Positions 25,923 through 34,922 of a stretch of DNA of 64,000 nucleotides are shown in pieces (the stretch's first letter is position 1; each line of letters starts with the position of its first letter). The position numbers were made by a program, and so were the translations under genes. This stretch comes from CALBPI01 sp039821605 (lineage in GTDB: Bacteria > Pseudomonadota > Gammaproteobacteria > Steroidobacterales > Woeseiaceae): assembly GCA_039821605.1 (NCBI GenBank), contig JBCBNV010000005.1:357583-421582 (forward strand), in the 5' to 3' direction. Below the pieces are notes generated by a model. The model made no database searches and was not told where the DNA came from. It saw only the letters and a list, made by a program, of their open reading frames with translations.

Positions 25923-26321
25923 ATGAAGACACTCAAGATTGCAGCGGCCCTTGTCGCGTCACTGGCCGTGAGCACGCACGCGCTTGCCGAAGACGACCGC
26001 GCCGCTATGGCACAGGAACAGATGCAGCAGACGTTCGAGCGACTCGACCTGACAGACGAGCAAATCGATCAGGTCAAGCCCGTTCTCGAGGCGTCTGCCG
26101 AAGAACGCGAGAAGATCATGTCCGAGTACGGCATGGACCCGGAGAGCGGCAAACGTCCGGGGATGCGCAAGATGCGCGCCATGAAGCAAGAGATGGATTC
26201 GGTCCAGGAGAAGACCATTGCGGAACTCAAGAAGATCCTGACCGATGAGCAGATCACGGAGTTCCAGCAGATCCAGGAGGAGCGACAGGCTGCGATGCGC
26301 GATCGCATGCGCGGTGGTTGA
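25923..26321 (+). CDS. Spy/CpxP-like LTXXQ periplasmic protein (copy 1)
   Basis: 132 residues from the ATG at 25923, which has AGGAGA upstream and opens the signal peptide KIAAALVASLAVSTHALA; the longer open frame adds an arginine-rich leader that spoils it. The mature protein is all helical and highly charged, with FERLDLTDEQIDQVKPVLE and TIAELKKILTDEQITEFQQI, the two LTxxQ-like motifs of the Spy/CpxP family. Such proteins act as periplasmic chaperones or envelope-stress sensors. It is closely similar over its whole length to the protein at 60950-61363. It may be induced with the neighbouring pump. Confidence 0.88.
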   Translation: MKTLKIAAALVASLAVSTHALAEDDRAAMAQEQMQQTFERLDLTDEQIDQVKPVLEASAEEREKIMSEYGMDPESGKRPGMRKMRAMKQEMDSVQEKTIAELKKILTDEQITEFQQIQEERQAAMRDRMRGG

Positions 26322-26362
26322 TCGGCCCCGGTACGGAAGCGCTGATTGACGAGAAGAGGCCC

Positions 26363-26390
26363 TCGCGATAAGGGGTATGTCTCATCGCGA
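26363..26390. terminator. Inverted repeat between convergent genes
   Basis: TCGCGAT, 14 bases, then ATCGCGA, in the 110-bp gap between the convergent Spy-like and DUF3313 genes. No U-run follows, so terminator function is tentative. Confidence 0.35.
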
Positions 26391-26431
26391 CGTTTCCGCG
26401 TCAACTGCAGTAGGGGCTGATCCCGCCCCTG

Positions 26432-27073
26432 CTAGCGGCTGGCCAGTTGCACGGCGTCGGCGGGCGATACTACAGCCGCCGCCACCAGGTTGCTCCACCC
26501 TGTCAGCGCCGAATGCAGGTCATCGGAAAGTCCGGACGCCGGTTCGTCCTGGGTGTCCGCCATACGCACGACAGTGTTGCCTGTCCGCGCATCGATGAGC
26601 TCCGCAACCATGGTCACGCGACCGGGTTCGACGTTGAATCGGAAGCGGCGTTTCCACGCGAGCGCTTCCTCGGAAACCACCGTGTCCGTGAAGTCGATGA
26701 ACTGGACGCGCACGATCATCGCGTTGCGCCCCGGCGCGTCAGCGACCTCGAGGCCGTTTGCCGAGAATGCACTCACCAGTTCGCTGGCCGCCCACTCGCG
26801 AAGGCTGGCGACGCGATCCAAGGCTGCGGCACTCTCTGTCGGGTACCAGACCGAAACCGGCTCGAGGTAGACACGTTCGTAGCCGGCGAAGTCTGCGGCT
26901 GTGCTCGTGAACAGCATATCGAGTGTCGGGTGCTCGATGCGCTGCCAGTCCTCGGACGCCATCAGCGGCGCCGCGCTCAGGCCGAGCCAGAGTGCCGCGC
27001 TCGCCGCCACTATGATCTTCATCTTGTTCGTCGTTGCCATCGGTCTTCTCCCTGTCCGCTTTGTACTGAACAA
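26432..27073 (-). CDS. DUF3313-like exported protein (copy 1)
   Basis: 213 residues; an ATG 12 codons into the frame (MATTNKMKIIVAASAALWLGLS) starts a good signal peptide and may be the real start, at 27040. The mature protein has YERVYLEPVSVWYP, LVSAFSANGLEVADAPGRNAMIVRVQ and VTMVAELIDARTGNTVVRMADT, the DUF3313 pattern, and lacks the lipobox of many relatives. It points toward the Spy-like gene. A second member of the same family lies at 61886-62647, again next to a Spy-like gene and an RND pump. Probably an envelope lipoprotein-like factor of unknown role. Confidence 0.78.
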   Translation of the reverse strand: MFSTKRTGRRPMATTNKMKIIVAASAALWLGLSAAPLMASEDWQRIEHPTLDMLFTSTAADFAGYERVYLEPVSVWYPTESAAALDRVASLREWAASELVSAFSANGLEVADAPGRNAMIVRVQFIDFTDTVVSEEALAWKRRFRFNVEPGRVTMVAELIDARTGNTVVRMADTQDEPASGLSDDLHSALTGWSNLVAAAVVSPADAVQLASR

Positions 27074-27215
27074 CGAACGAACAGAACTTCCGTTGACACG
27101 TCACGGGCAGACAGGAAGGCGTTATGTCAGAAGCGACCGCGCTGACGTCGGGCGACGGTGTCAGGTCGAGCATGATCGGCACGCATGTCGCGCATCAGCC
27201 AGAATCTGCCCGGGT

Positions 27216-28523
27216 CTACGGCGAACCCGTCTGATTTGACGCACGACGATGTGGCCAGGACACCGTGAACTTCGCGCCGCCCAGCGCTACCGATTCTGTT
27301 ACTGAGACACGTCCGCCGTGCAACTCGGCGATCCGCGCAACAATGGCGAGACCGAGTCCGTATCCCCCGGTATCGCGATTGCGACTGGTATCCAGACGGG
27401 TGAATGCCTTGAATACCGCTTCACGCTCTTGCTCGGGTACGCCTTCGCCATCATCCTCGACGAGCAGACAGTACGATCCGGCATCGGAGCGCGCGCGCAC
27501 GCGAACATGTTCGCGTGCATAGCGACAGGCATTGACAACAAGATTACTCAACGCCATGCCCATCAACCGAGGGTCCATCCAAAACTCGGCGTCGGCATCG
27601 CATACCACATCGATCGTCTTGTTCAGTGCGCGGCTCCTGTTGATCGCAGAATCGGCCCAGCCACTGAGCGGTGTGCTGACCCAGTCCATGCGCTGCTCCG
27701 GGTGATCCAGCCTCGCATAGTTCAGCATGCTGCCAATAAGCTGATCGATCTCCTGAACGTCATCGCTCATTGCATGCAGCTGTGCTGCGAGTTCGTCATC
27801 GGCATTCTCGTCAGCGACCGCCAGCGCAAAACGAATCCGCGCCAGCGGCGTTCGCATCTCGTGCGAAAGCGCCGTGGTGAGTTCTTTCTGACTCCGGATC
27901 AGACCGCTGATGCGCGCGGACATGTGATCGAGGTTGCTGGCAAGGCTGCGCAGTTCGTTCGCATGTTCGGCTGTGCTCAGAGGATTCCTGTAATCGGCCG
28001 CAAACCGTTGCGACGCACGGGTCAGCAAATTCAGGTCGGCCAGCACGGGCCTAAGCCACAAACCGATGATTACGAAGATGGAGAGATAGAACAGCGCCGG
28101 TACCAGTCTGATCGCGACGTTCTCGGCTGGCGGGTCAAAAGGCCCAACGAGAATTGATGCCTGCAGCGCAGCCACCTCTTTCAGGTGTGTGATGCGTCCG
28201 TCGTCGCCGACCAGGCTACTGATCACCCTGTCGTCTGCCGCCGAAGTCACCACGTGCCGGGCATCCAATACCTGCACGCCAAAGCCCAGTGTATCGGCGA
28301 TGCGTGTGACCGCTTGCTGGCGTTCAACGACAGGAACTCTGGTCAGCTGCGCCTCGATCAGATCAAAGGTGGAGGCGATCCAGCGATCTTCTTCGACCGC
28401 CGTGTCTTGCAGATGGGAAAACCCGAAATCGAGCACTGTCGCCACAGCAATCAGTGCGGCAACGACAAAGAAATAAGAGCGAAAGAGCAGCCGATGAGAG
28501 CGATGCTCTGGATCACCACTCAT
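27216..28523 (-). CDS. Sensor histidine kinase (HAMP type)
   Basis: 435 residues. Two membrane segments (SYFFVVAALIAVATVLDF near 16-33 and FYLSIFVIIGLWL near 145-157) bracket a periplasmic sensor of about 110 residues. A HAMP region follows, then the dimerisation helix LTTALSHEMRTPLARI with phospho-acceptor His221, and the ATPase with NLVVNACRYA, VEDDGEGVP and GYGLGLAIVARI. Its ATG overlaps the response regulator stop by four bases. It resembles RstB-type kinases. The upstream genes MipA and DUF3019 are probably in the same operon and may feed it signals. Confidence 0.95.
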   Translation of the reverse strand: MSGDPEHRSHRLLFRSYFFVVAALIAVATVLDFGFSHLQDTAVEEDRWIASTFDLIEAQLTRVPVVERQQAVTRIADTLGFGVQVLDARHVVTSAADDRVISSLVGDDGRITHLKEVAALQASILVGPFDPPAENVAIRLVPALFYLSIFVIIGLWLRPVLADLNLLTRASQRFAADYRNPLSTAEHANELRSLASNLDHMSARISGLIRSQKELTTALSHEMRTPLARIRFALAVADENADDELAAQLHAMSDDVQEIDQLIGSMLNYARLDHPEQRMDWVSTPLSGWADSAINRSRALNKTIDVVCDADAEFWMDPRLMGMALSNLVVNACRYAREHVRVRARSDAGSYCLLVEDDGEGVPEQEREAVFKAFTRLDTSRNRDTGGYGLGLAIVARIAELHGGRVSVTESVALGGAKFTVSWPHRRASNQTGSP

Positions 28524-29236
28524 TCATCAACGCCCCATCCGTCGGGCACCAGTATGTAGCCCTTGCCCCACACAGTCTTGATGCGCTCAGGCTTCTCGGC
28601 GCTGTCGCCAAGCTTGCGACGTAACTTTGAGATACGGCCATCGATCGATCGGTCCAGCCCATCGTATTCGATGCCACGTGTACCTCTGAAGATCTCTTCG
28701 CGACTCAGTACATGTCCAGCCCGACGCGCCAGAATCAGCAGCAACTCGAACTCCTGCGTGGTCAGCGGTACAGGCGCCCCTTCCAACCACGCAGTCTGTG
28801 CTCGCTCACTGACCTTCAACGCGCCCAATTCAATATCGCCGGACGACGCCGCGGGCGCTGTCGAGGTCTTCTCCGTGCGCCGCAGCAAAGCGCGCGTTCG
28901 CGCTAAGAGCACCATCGGATCGGCTGGCTTGGCAACGTAGTCGTCGGCACCTGCCTCCAGACCGATAACCTGATCGATATCCGAGTCCTTGGCCGTAAGT
29001 ACGAGAATTGGCCCATCGAAACACTCGCGCAGCTCGCGACAAACAGTCAGTCCATCCGTGCCCGGCAGCATCAGGTCGAGCAACACGAGGCGCGGTTGCA
29101 CCTCATGAAATTTAGCCAGCGCGCGATCGCCACGCGCTTCCACAACAACCTCGAAACCGTTCTGCTCAAGATAGCGCGCGGTAAGCTCAGCCAGTCGCCG
29201 ATCATCCTCCACGAGCAGAATATCCGTGTCGCCCAT
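28520..29236 (-). CDS. OmpR-family response regulator
   Basis: 238 residues. The receiver domain starts ILLVEDDRRLAELTARYL and has the phosphorylated aspartate at position 54 (LVLLDLMLPGTDG), then LTAKDSD and ADDYVAKPADP. The C-terminal winged helix carries LTTQEFELLLILARRAG, REEIFRGTRGI and DRSIDGRISKLRRKLGD. It is followed directly by the kinase with a four-base overlap. Two bases separate its start from the DUF3019 stop. Targets are unknown; the inverted repeat at 30574-30616 upstream of mipA is a candidate autoregulatory site. Confidence 0.96.
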   Translation of the reverse strand: MGDTDILLVEDDRRLAELTARYLEQNGFEVVVEARGDRALAKFHEVQPRLVLLDLMLPGTDGLTVCRELRECFDGPILVLTAKDSDIDQVIGLEAGADDYVAKPADPMVLLARTRALLRRTEKTSTAPAASSGDIELGALKVSERAQTAWLEGAPVPLTTQEFELLLILARRAGHVLSREEIFRGTRGIEYDGLDRSIDGRISKLRRKLGDSAEKPERIKTVWGKGYILVPDGWGVDE

Positions 29237-29238
29237 GC

Positions 29239-29640
29239 TCAGAGCAGGTCCCAGACATGCCGGTTACGGCGCTGACGGCGACGGTCGCCGCTGTCCAGTC
29301 GCAACACATCGATCGCCACAGCGACCAGCCGTTTGGCTGTGTCTTCGTCGGTGATCCAGTAACTGAAGGTTTCACTGACTTCGCGCGGGTCATTCAGCTC
29401 GCCGCTGTCGCGCTCGGTCCAGCATCGAACAGGGGCTTCGCTGAAGTCATTGAACAAACAGTAGTACCCAACGGTGTCGCTCTGCCACTGCACTAGAAAA
29501 GTGATGTCGCATGTCGGCGCACGCTTGTCGACAATGCACAGCAACGGCGTGACATTGAGTCGGGGCACATCGGCTGACTGTGCCCGGGCTTCGGTGCAGC
29601 ACAACAGCAAACCGCCGAGGAGAATCAGAATACGCAACAC
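29239..29640 (-). CDS. DUF3019 family exported protein
   Basis: 133 residues with a signal peptide (ILILLGGLLLCCTEARAQ). The mature part has LNVTPLLCIVDKRAPTCDITFLVQW, YYCLFN and APVRCWTERDSGE, with four cysteines that are conserved in DUF3019 proteins and probably form disulfides. The family is commonly encoded between MipA/OmpV and an OmpR/kinase pair, which is exactly the order here, with one base or less between genes. It is likely periplasmic and may present a signal to the kinase; that is inferred from context. Confidence 0.86.
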   Translation of the reverse strand: MLRILILLGGLLLCCTEARAQSADVPRLNVTPLLCIVDKRAPTCDITFLVQWQSDTVGYYCLFNDFSEAPVRCWTERDSGELNDPREVSETFSYWITDEDTAKRLVAVAIDVLRLDSGDRRRQRRNRHVWDLL

Positions 29641-30471
29641 TCAGAACCGGTAGCTCATGCCCGCGAAGTAACCCCGTACACTGCGCTGGGCAACAATCGG
29701 ACTCTGCGCGGCATCATCATTCATGCGCTCATACTCCAGTGCCGCAGCAAAGGACCAGTGCTTGCTGACAATGTACTGCGCTGCAAGTCTTGCATGCGCG
29801 TTGATGCCGGCCTGCAGCCGATACTGTGGCAGCGCCCCAGCCGACTCTGCCGCTTCATCTGCTGTCACGCCCCAGTAGTAGTCATTCAATGATCTGCTGT
29901 GATAGCTGACGCCCAACGATGGCTTGATTACCCAGCGGTCATGACGCCAGCGGTAGGCGTAGTCGACAAACAACTCATAACCGCCGTGTGTCGCGCTCAC
30001 ATCCCGAAAGGCCGTGAGCTGAAGCTCGCCCCAGTCACCGTCGGTCAGCAGCTCAATGCCCGCCTCTACCGCAAAGTCACGATCGGGCACTTCGAGCAAG
30101 ACGGGCGTCGCCAGTGTCGAGCCGTCCGCAGCGAACGACACGAATTGCGTATCGGTCCTGCCGAAAAAAACCCGCTCACTGTTGACGCGCGTGACGAAGT
30201 CCAACGTGAACATACGGTTATCGGACAGCGTCAAACCGACATCACCGTTATCGAAAAAGAATCGATCACCGAACCAGGCGATATCCAGATCAACGATGAT
30301 CGGTATGTCATCGGATTGAATCAGAGGATTGCTGCGCAGGCCATATCCAAGCGCGATTGCGAAGCGCCACCGAGAAGAAGCCGCTTCGGCAATCGCCGTC
30401 GGGGTAGAACCGGGATTCGCCAGCGCACCCGGACTGAGCAACATACACGTCAGTATCGCCAGCGCTCTCAT
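29641..30471 (-). CDS. MipA/OmpV family outer-membrane protein
   Basis: 276 residues from the ATG at 30471, which starts a clean signal peptide (RALAILTCMLLSPGALANPG); the frame extends to 30516. The mature part has SSRWRFAIALGYGLRSNPLI, IPIIVDLDIAWFGDRFFFDNGDVGL and a closing VRGYFAGMSYRF with C-terminal phenylalanine, as in MipA/OmpV barrels. These proteins scaffold peptidoglycan enzymes or help sense envelope damage. It leads the mipA-DUF3019-regulator-kinase operon. Confidence 0.9.
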   Translation of the reverse strand: MRALAILTCMLLSPGALANPGSTPTAIAEAASSRWRFAIALGYGLRSNPLIQSDDIPIIVDLDIAWFGDRFFFDNGDVGLTLSDNRMFTLDFVTRVNSERVFFGRTDTQFVSFAADGSTLATPVLLEVPDRDFAVEAGIELLTDGDWGELQLTAFRDVSATHGGYELFVDYAYRWRHDRWVIKPSLGVSYHSRSLNDYYWGVTADEAAESAGALPQYRLQAGINAHARLAAQYIVSKHWSFAAALEYERMNDDAAQSPIVAQRSVRGYFAGMSYRF

Positions 30472-30573
30472 TTCCGCCCAGCTCCGTATTGAAGGTCTAC
30501 GCATGGCAACAGACACACCACGCTGCGTGCAGGGTGACAGGGCCCGCCTCGGCTGCCTTCGGAATACTGTATT

Positions 30574-30616
30574 GAAATTGTATAAAAGTGTAGCGCTCGC
30601 GGGTTAACACAATTTC
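30574..30616. promoter_or_regulatory. Inverted repeat upstream of mipA
   Basis: GAAATTGT at 30574-30581 and ACAATTTC at 30609-30616 are perfect inverted copies 27 bases apart in the spacer between mipA (leftward) and the beta-propeller gene (rightward). The sequence between them is AT-rich and includes a TATAAA-like element. Candidate promoter/operator region for both genes. Confidence 0.4.
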
Positions 30617-30697
30617 ACAAAGCCACCCAAAAAACACACAGACTCCGTCGCGCCTTGCTCATACGCTGAGCCAACACTCAACGAGGGAGGAATCGCT

Positions 30698-32614
30698 ATG
30701 TTTCGGGTAGCAGCATATCTTTGTTTAGCGGTTAGCTTGCCGACCCTGCTGGCGGGTTGTGGTGGTTCGTCGTCAAGCAGTACACCGATAGAGGCCAGTG
30801 GGATGCTACGCAAGGTCCAGTCTGACGAAGAGCTGAGAGACGCTATCGTCAGCGCCCTGTCCGATGATCAGTTCACAACGAACTCGACATCCGAAGGCGA
30901 CGCAGCGGGCAGCAGCAGCTTTACCGGCACCTACACGCAGGATCCGAATGTCGACGAATTCGATGCAGTTCGCTATGACGGTGACTACCTGTATGTCGCA
31001 CCGCAACGCTATCTGAGTTGCTGTTTTATCTTCAACAGTGCAGCGGCAAGCACACCTGTCGACGTCCCCGCCGTGCAACGTAGCATTCGTATCCTGGCAA
31101 CCGACCCTGACAATGCCTCAGCATCGCTCACCAGCGAAATACCGCTGGCAGAAGACACGTCGGTGCAGGGCATGTATACCACCGACGACGCGCTGGTCGC
31201 ACTGACCAGTCGCACGATCTACGGCCACTATGGCGAGGCCTGGACCGATATCGCACTCTGGCACCCCGAACAGTTGGGTTTGCAGATCTACGACATAACC
31301 GATCCGGCGACGCCCGAGCTGTCGTTCGATGCGCAGATCGATGGCGTATTTGTGGACAGCCGGCGTGTTGGCGATATCGTCTACATCATCTCTCGCTACG
31401 CGCCCAGCATCGCTGCTGTGACCGCGAGCCAGCAGGTGGCGGGAGGTGACATTGCGCTGGAAACGCTGCTGCCGAAGATCAGCATCAATGGCAATGAGAC
31501 GTCGCTGATAGAGAGCACGCAATGCTTTGTCACGAACGATGAGGACCCGGCCTACCCGGTGCTGACGAGCGTCACTGCGATTCCGATCAGCAACCCGGAA
31601 AACTTCGCCACGACCTGCTACGCCGATTCAGCGTATGGCGTGTATGTCTCCGAGTCCGCGATCTACCTGACGCAGCACAGAGACGACCCTGATGTGAATC
31701 ACAACCTCACCCGCATCCATAAATTCGCAATGAACAACGGGCCAACGCTCTACCGCGGCTCGGCGGAGATCATCGGCAGGGTATGGCGCGGCGGGCAGAA
31801 CGACTTCCGCATGAGCGACGCCGATGGTGATCTTCGCGTTTTTGCTTCGAGTATTGAATTCGACAGCCCGGACCGGTTCGACCATGCGCTCTACATCCTG
31901 CGCGAGTCGACGGATACGCTTGCGCTGGATGTGATCGGCGAGCTTCCAAACTCAGAGCGCCCTGAGGAGATCGGCAAACCAAATGAAGCACTGTACGGTG
32001 TGCGCTTCCTCGGAAACCGCGCCTACGCCGTCACCTTCGAGCAAATTGATCCGCTGTATGTCATCGACCTGACCGACCCGCAGGATCCGATGATCGCGGG
32101 TGCATTGGAGGTAGAAGGATTCTCAGACTTCCTGCATCCGGTCGGCGACGATCTGCTGCTGGGCCTGGGGCAGAGTCTGAATGGCAGCGTCAAGCTCGAG
32201 CTGTTCGATGTTTCAGATATTGAAAGACCACTCACACGCGGGGCAACAACGATCGGTGGTCCGGGCTCTTACAGCGAGGCACGTCATGATCGCCACGCAT
32301 TTACCTACCAAGGTGATGTTGCCGGGGTCGATCGGTTCACGATACCGGTAGACGTGTTCTCGGAAGACGGCGGCTTCGTCTTTGTTGGGTCAGGGCTCTA
32401 TCTGTTTGAGATCCGTGACAAGCAGACACCTAATCTGGCGTCTTTGGCAGCGGTGGGATCGATCGATATCGTCGGACCGGGCGGCGGCATCCCGACAGAG
32501 GCCTATGAACGCAATCGCGCATTCATTGACGGCGACACGGTGTACTACGTGCGCGACAGCGAAGTCTGGTCGGCATTCTGGAGCGCGCCCTCGACACCGG
32601 CAGGGCCTTTTTGA
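30698..32614 (+). CDS. Beta-propeller domain lipoprotein (pfam09826-like)
   Basis: 638 residues. The lipobox LPTLLAGC gives a lipidated Cys21, followed by a serine linker. The body holds repeated blades such as VDEFDAVRYDGDYLYV, VQGMYTTDDALVALTSRTIYG, GVRFLGNRAYAVTFEQIDPLYVIDLTDPQDP and GLQIYDITDPATPEL, matching the secreted C-terminal beta-propeller proteins of pfam09826. An AGGGAGGA precedes the ATG. Two cysteine pairs in the middle may be disulfides. It is the last chromosomal gene before the island boundary at 32707. Function unknown. Confidence 0.85.
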   Translation: MFRVAAYLCLAVSLPTLLAGCGGSSSSSTPIEASGMLRKVQSDEELRDAIVSALSDDQFTTNSTSEGDAAGSSSFTGTYTQDPNVDEFDAVRYDGDYLYVAPQRYLSCCFIFNSAAASTPVDVPAVQRSIRILATDPDNASASLTSEIPLAEDTSVQGMYTTDDALVALTSRTIYGHYGEAWTDIALWHPEQLGLQIYDITDPATPELSFDAQIDGVFVDSRRVGDIVYIISRYAPSIAAVTASQQVAGGDIALETLLPKISINGNETSLIESTQCFVTNDEDPAYPVLTSVTAIPISNPENFATTCYADSAYGVYVSESAIYLTQHRDDPDVNHNLTRIHKFAMNNGPTLYRGSAEIIGRVWRGGQNDFRMSDADGDLRVFASSIEFDSPDRFDHALYILRESTDTLALDVIGELPNSERPEEIGKPNEALYGVRFLGNRAYAVTFEQIDPLYVIDLTDPQDPMIAGALEVEGFSDFLHPVGDDLLLGLGQSLNGSVKLELFDVSDIERPLTRGATTIGGPGSYSEARHDRHAFTYQGDVAGVDRFTIPVDVFSEDGGFVFVGSGLYLFEIRDKQTPNLASLAAVGSIDIVGPGGGIPTEAYERNRAFIDGDTVYYVRDSEVWSAFWSAPSTPAGPF

Positions 32615-32672
32615 TTAGTGTTCCGGGTTGGCCCTGTCGCGACTTGGACCGCGGTCGACAAGGGCGTAGGCC

Positions 32673-32689
32673 GAGTGTTCACAACACTC
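32673..32689. terminator. Short hairpin after the beta-propeller gene
   Basis: GAGTGTT, CAC loop, AACACTC: a seven-base perfect stem 59 bp past the stop codon. No U-run follows, so it may be a weak terminator. The 290-bp gap 32615-32904 otherwise holds only the tRNA fragment. Confidence 0.45.
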
Positions 32690-32706
32690 AGAGACCTAAA
32701 GGGAAA

Positions 32707-32752
32707 TTGGCGCGCCCGACAGGATTCTAACCTGTGACCCCTGCCTTCGGAG
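32707..32752 (-). repeat. tRNA-Arg(CCG) 3' fragment, left attachment-like site
   Basis: Read on the minus strand this is CTCCGAAGGCAGGGGTC (anticodon loop, 3' anticodon stem, variable arm), then a T-arm with paired stems ACAGG/CCTGT, then the acceptor strand and discriminator, as in tRNA-Arg(CCG). The T-loop is TTAGAAT instead of TTCGAAT. The 5' half of the tRNA is missing. It matches the copy at 51135 at 41 of 46 positions. Confidence 0.8.
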
Positions 32753-32904
32753 TTCGCTGATGCAATGCTAAGAATCTGATTTAATTCAAACTATCTGGCA
32801 GGACGTCCGTTGCGAAATCAGCACTTAGCACAACCATGCACAGCTCAGTCACACAATTCTCACACAGTCGAAGTGAGCGCCGTTCTCCGCGCCGCAAGCT
32901 TGCG

Positions 32905-33852
32905 CTAACGGGCAGACGCTGCAACAAATCGGGAAACTTCCTCTGCCGTCGGTGGAGAACAACCCTTCCTAGAGACGTTTATGGCAGCAGCCGCGCATGC
33001 GAAGTCCAACGCCGATTCGAGCGTTTCGGTCCGCAAGCCGTCGATCGATTTCGCAAGCTCACCGCTCCTGTGAAGAGACGCGAGAAACGCCGAGTGGAAT
33101 GTATCCCCTGCTCCTACGGTGTCCGCAAGCGCCGCGACAGGGTAAGCACGCTTGGAGATTGATTCTCCATCCCCGAGTAGCAGAGCGCCGCCGGTTCCCT
33201 CTGTCAGCACGAGTAGTCCCGAACCCATGCGCTTGAACGCGATGTCGGCACTCTTCCGCACATCCGGGTCCAACTGAAATGCCAGGAGATCCTCGTCGCT
33301 AGCCTTCACGATGTCGGCATCCTCCAACAGGGACCAAACGCCGTCGAGGTAGCGGCGCTCGTCAATACTGGCGCGCAAGCGGATATTGACGTCAATGCTG
33401 ACGAGCACCCCACGGTCATGCAACAAACGGAGTACTTTGCGTATCGTGGGCAGCTGGCTTGGCGTCAGCGCCAGAGATCCGGTATGGAAAACCTGAATAT
33501 TGTGCGGCAGGTGAGCCGCAATTTCCTCGAAAGACGTGTCCTTGTCCGCAATGCCTTCCCGATACAAGCGATAGGCTGGCTGTCCACCGCCTCCAATCGT
33601 CACGAGAGCCAACGACGTCGGCCAGAGCGAGCGCCTTCGTACCGGTAGCTTCACCCCCTCACTACGTAGCGACTGCTCAAGCTTATCGCCAAAACTATCA
33701 TCGGATAGCGGCGAAACGTAGCTCACATCTATCCCCTGTCGGGCAAGTCCGATCGCAACGTTGTAGGGTGATCCACCGAGATGCGGTCGATAAGAACCTT
33801 CATCGCCTTGAATGAAATCGATTAGCGCCTCGCCTAGGACTGCAAAGCTCAC
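32905..33852 (-). CDS. Fructokinase (PfkB family)
   Basis: 315 residues of the ribokinase/PfkB family. The N-terminal GEALIDFIQGDE and the sugar-binding LGGSPYNVAIGLARQG are followed late in the protein by DTVGAGDTFHSAFLASL, the ATP/anion-hole motif with the catalytic aspartate. It should phosphorylate fructose to fructose 6-phosphate in the cytosol. Its start overlaps the end of the ABC ATPase gene by four bases. It is the last gene of the lacI-transport-GH32 operon, fitting the release of fructose by the two GH32 enzymes. Confidence 0.93.
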   Translation of the reverse strand: MSFAVLGEALIDFIQGDEGSYRPHLGGSPYNVAIGLARQGIDVSYVSPLSDDSFGDKLEQSLRSEGVKLPVRRRSLWPTSLALVTIGGGGQPAYRLYREGIADKDTSFEEIAAHLPHNIQVFHTGSLALTPSQLPTIRKVLRLLHDRGVLVSIDVNIRLRASIDERRYLDGVWSLLEDADIVKASDEDLLAFQLDPDVRKSADIAFKRMGSGLLVLTEGTGGALLLGDGESISKRAYPVAALADTVGAGDTFHSAFLASLHRSGELAKSIDGLRTETLESALDFACAAAAINVSRKGCSPPTAEEVSRFVAASAR

Positions 33853-34922
33853 CTTAGGCGTGCCTCCTCCTCGACTGTCTTCATTCGATTCCCAGACTCA
33901 TCGAAGTACAGCAAGAAGTCCATATCCAACTCAATCGCTACGTTGTCGCCCTCAGCAATATCGAAGCGGCGAGCTGTAATAATGACAGGATCGTCCTCGC
34001 CCTCGACGTTGATGTGCACGTAACCAGTGTCGCCAAGTCGCTCGATCAGCGCGATCTCGCCTCGCAAATGACCCTCGTCCGCCAGCTTAGCCCGTCGCGG
34101 GCGAAACCCCACTGTGTCTGCTGACTCAGGTAGAATTCGGCCGGTTTCGTCAGTTCTCCACTTCTCCCGGAGCCCGGACGCCGATAATAAATTGATTGTC
34201 GGAGTACCGATAAATTTCGCCGTATAGAGATTCTCGGGAAATTCGAACAGCTCTTCGGGTGTTCCAATTTGCTCAACACCATCGGTGCTCAACAATATGA
34301 TCCGATCGGCTAGCGTCATCGCCTCAATTTGATCGTGCGTTACGTAGAGGCTCGTGACACCGAGCTGCCTATGGAGCTGCAGCAGCTCGATTCGCAAATG
34401 ATTTCTAAGACCGGTGTCTAGGTTTGAGAGGGGCTCATCGAACAAGAACGCCTCGGGGTCGCGGACAATAGCGCGCCCGATCGCAACACGCTGCCGCTGA
34501 CCGCCGGAGAGCTCCGCCGGCTTTCGCTCGAGCAAGTGATCGATTTGTAGACGTTCTGCTGCCTCGCGAACCCGGTTCGCGATGTCGCTCTTGCGGACCC
34601 GAGCCAAACGCAGACTGAAGCCAATGTTCTCTTCAACGGTCATGTGCGGATAGAGCGCGTAGTTCTGGAAAACCATAGCAAGACCACGCTCGGCCGGCGG
34701 CAGACTGTCAACGCGTTTGTCGCCAATTCGAATCTTGCCGCTATGCACGTCCTCTAGCCCCGCGATTGCCCGAAGCAGTGTCGACTTGCCAGTTCCGGAG
34801 CCCCCGACGATCACGATGAACTCACCCTGGTTGATATGGACGTTAACGCCGCTCAGCGTGAACACGCGATCGCCACTACCAAGGCGAATGTGGACGTCTT
34901 CCAGTCGGATATCAGACATCAC
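33849..34922 (-). CDS. Sugar ABC transporter ATPase (MalK/UgpC type)
   Basis: 357 residues. Walker A GGSGTGKSTLL (about 40-50), Q-loop FQNYALYPHMTVEENI, signature LSGGQRQRVAIGRA, Walker B AFLFDEPLSNLD and the switch histidine in SLYVTHDQIEAM are all intact. The C-terminal OB-like regulatory domain (TVGFRPRRAKL) is present as in multi-sugar importers. It energises the permeases at 36457-38393. The gene starts inside the end of the cytosolic GH32 gene (11-base overlap). Confidence 0.95.
   Translation of the reverse strand: MMSDIRLEDVHIRLGSGDRVFTLSGVNVHINQGEFIVIVGGSGTGKSTLLRAIAGLEDVHSGKIRIGDKRVDSLPPAERGLAMVFQNYALYPHMTVEENIGFSLRLARVRKSDIANRVREAAERLQIDHLLERKPAELSGGQRQRVAIGRAIVRDPEAFLFDEPLSNLDTGLRNHLRIELLQLHRQLGVTSLYVTHDQIEAMTLADRIILLSTDGVEQIGTPEELFEFPENLYTAKFIGTPTINLLSASGLREKWRTDETGRILPESADTVGFRPRRAKLADEGHLRGEIALIERLGDTGYVHINVEGEDDPVIITARRFDIAEGDNVAIELDMDFLLYFDESGNRMKTVEEEARLR

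Noticed and set aside
27318..28157. 279-residue frame antisense to the histidine kinase
   Set aside because: The kinase motifs are complete on the other strand and this frame has none.
32707..32752. A functional tRNA-Arg gene
   Set aside because: The 5' half (acceptor, D-arm, 5' anticodon stem) is absent and the T-loop is altered; only a fragment is supported.
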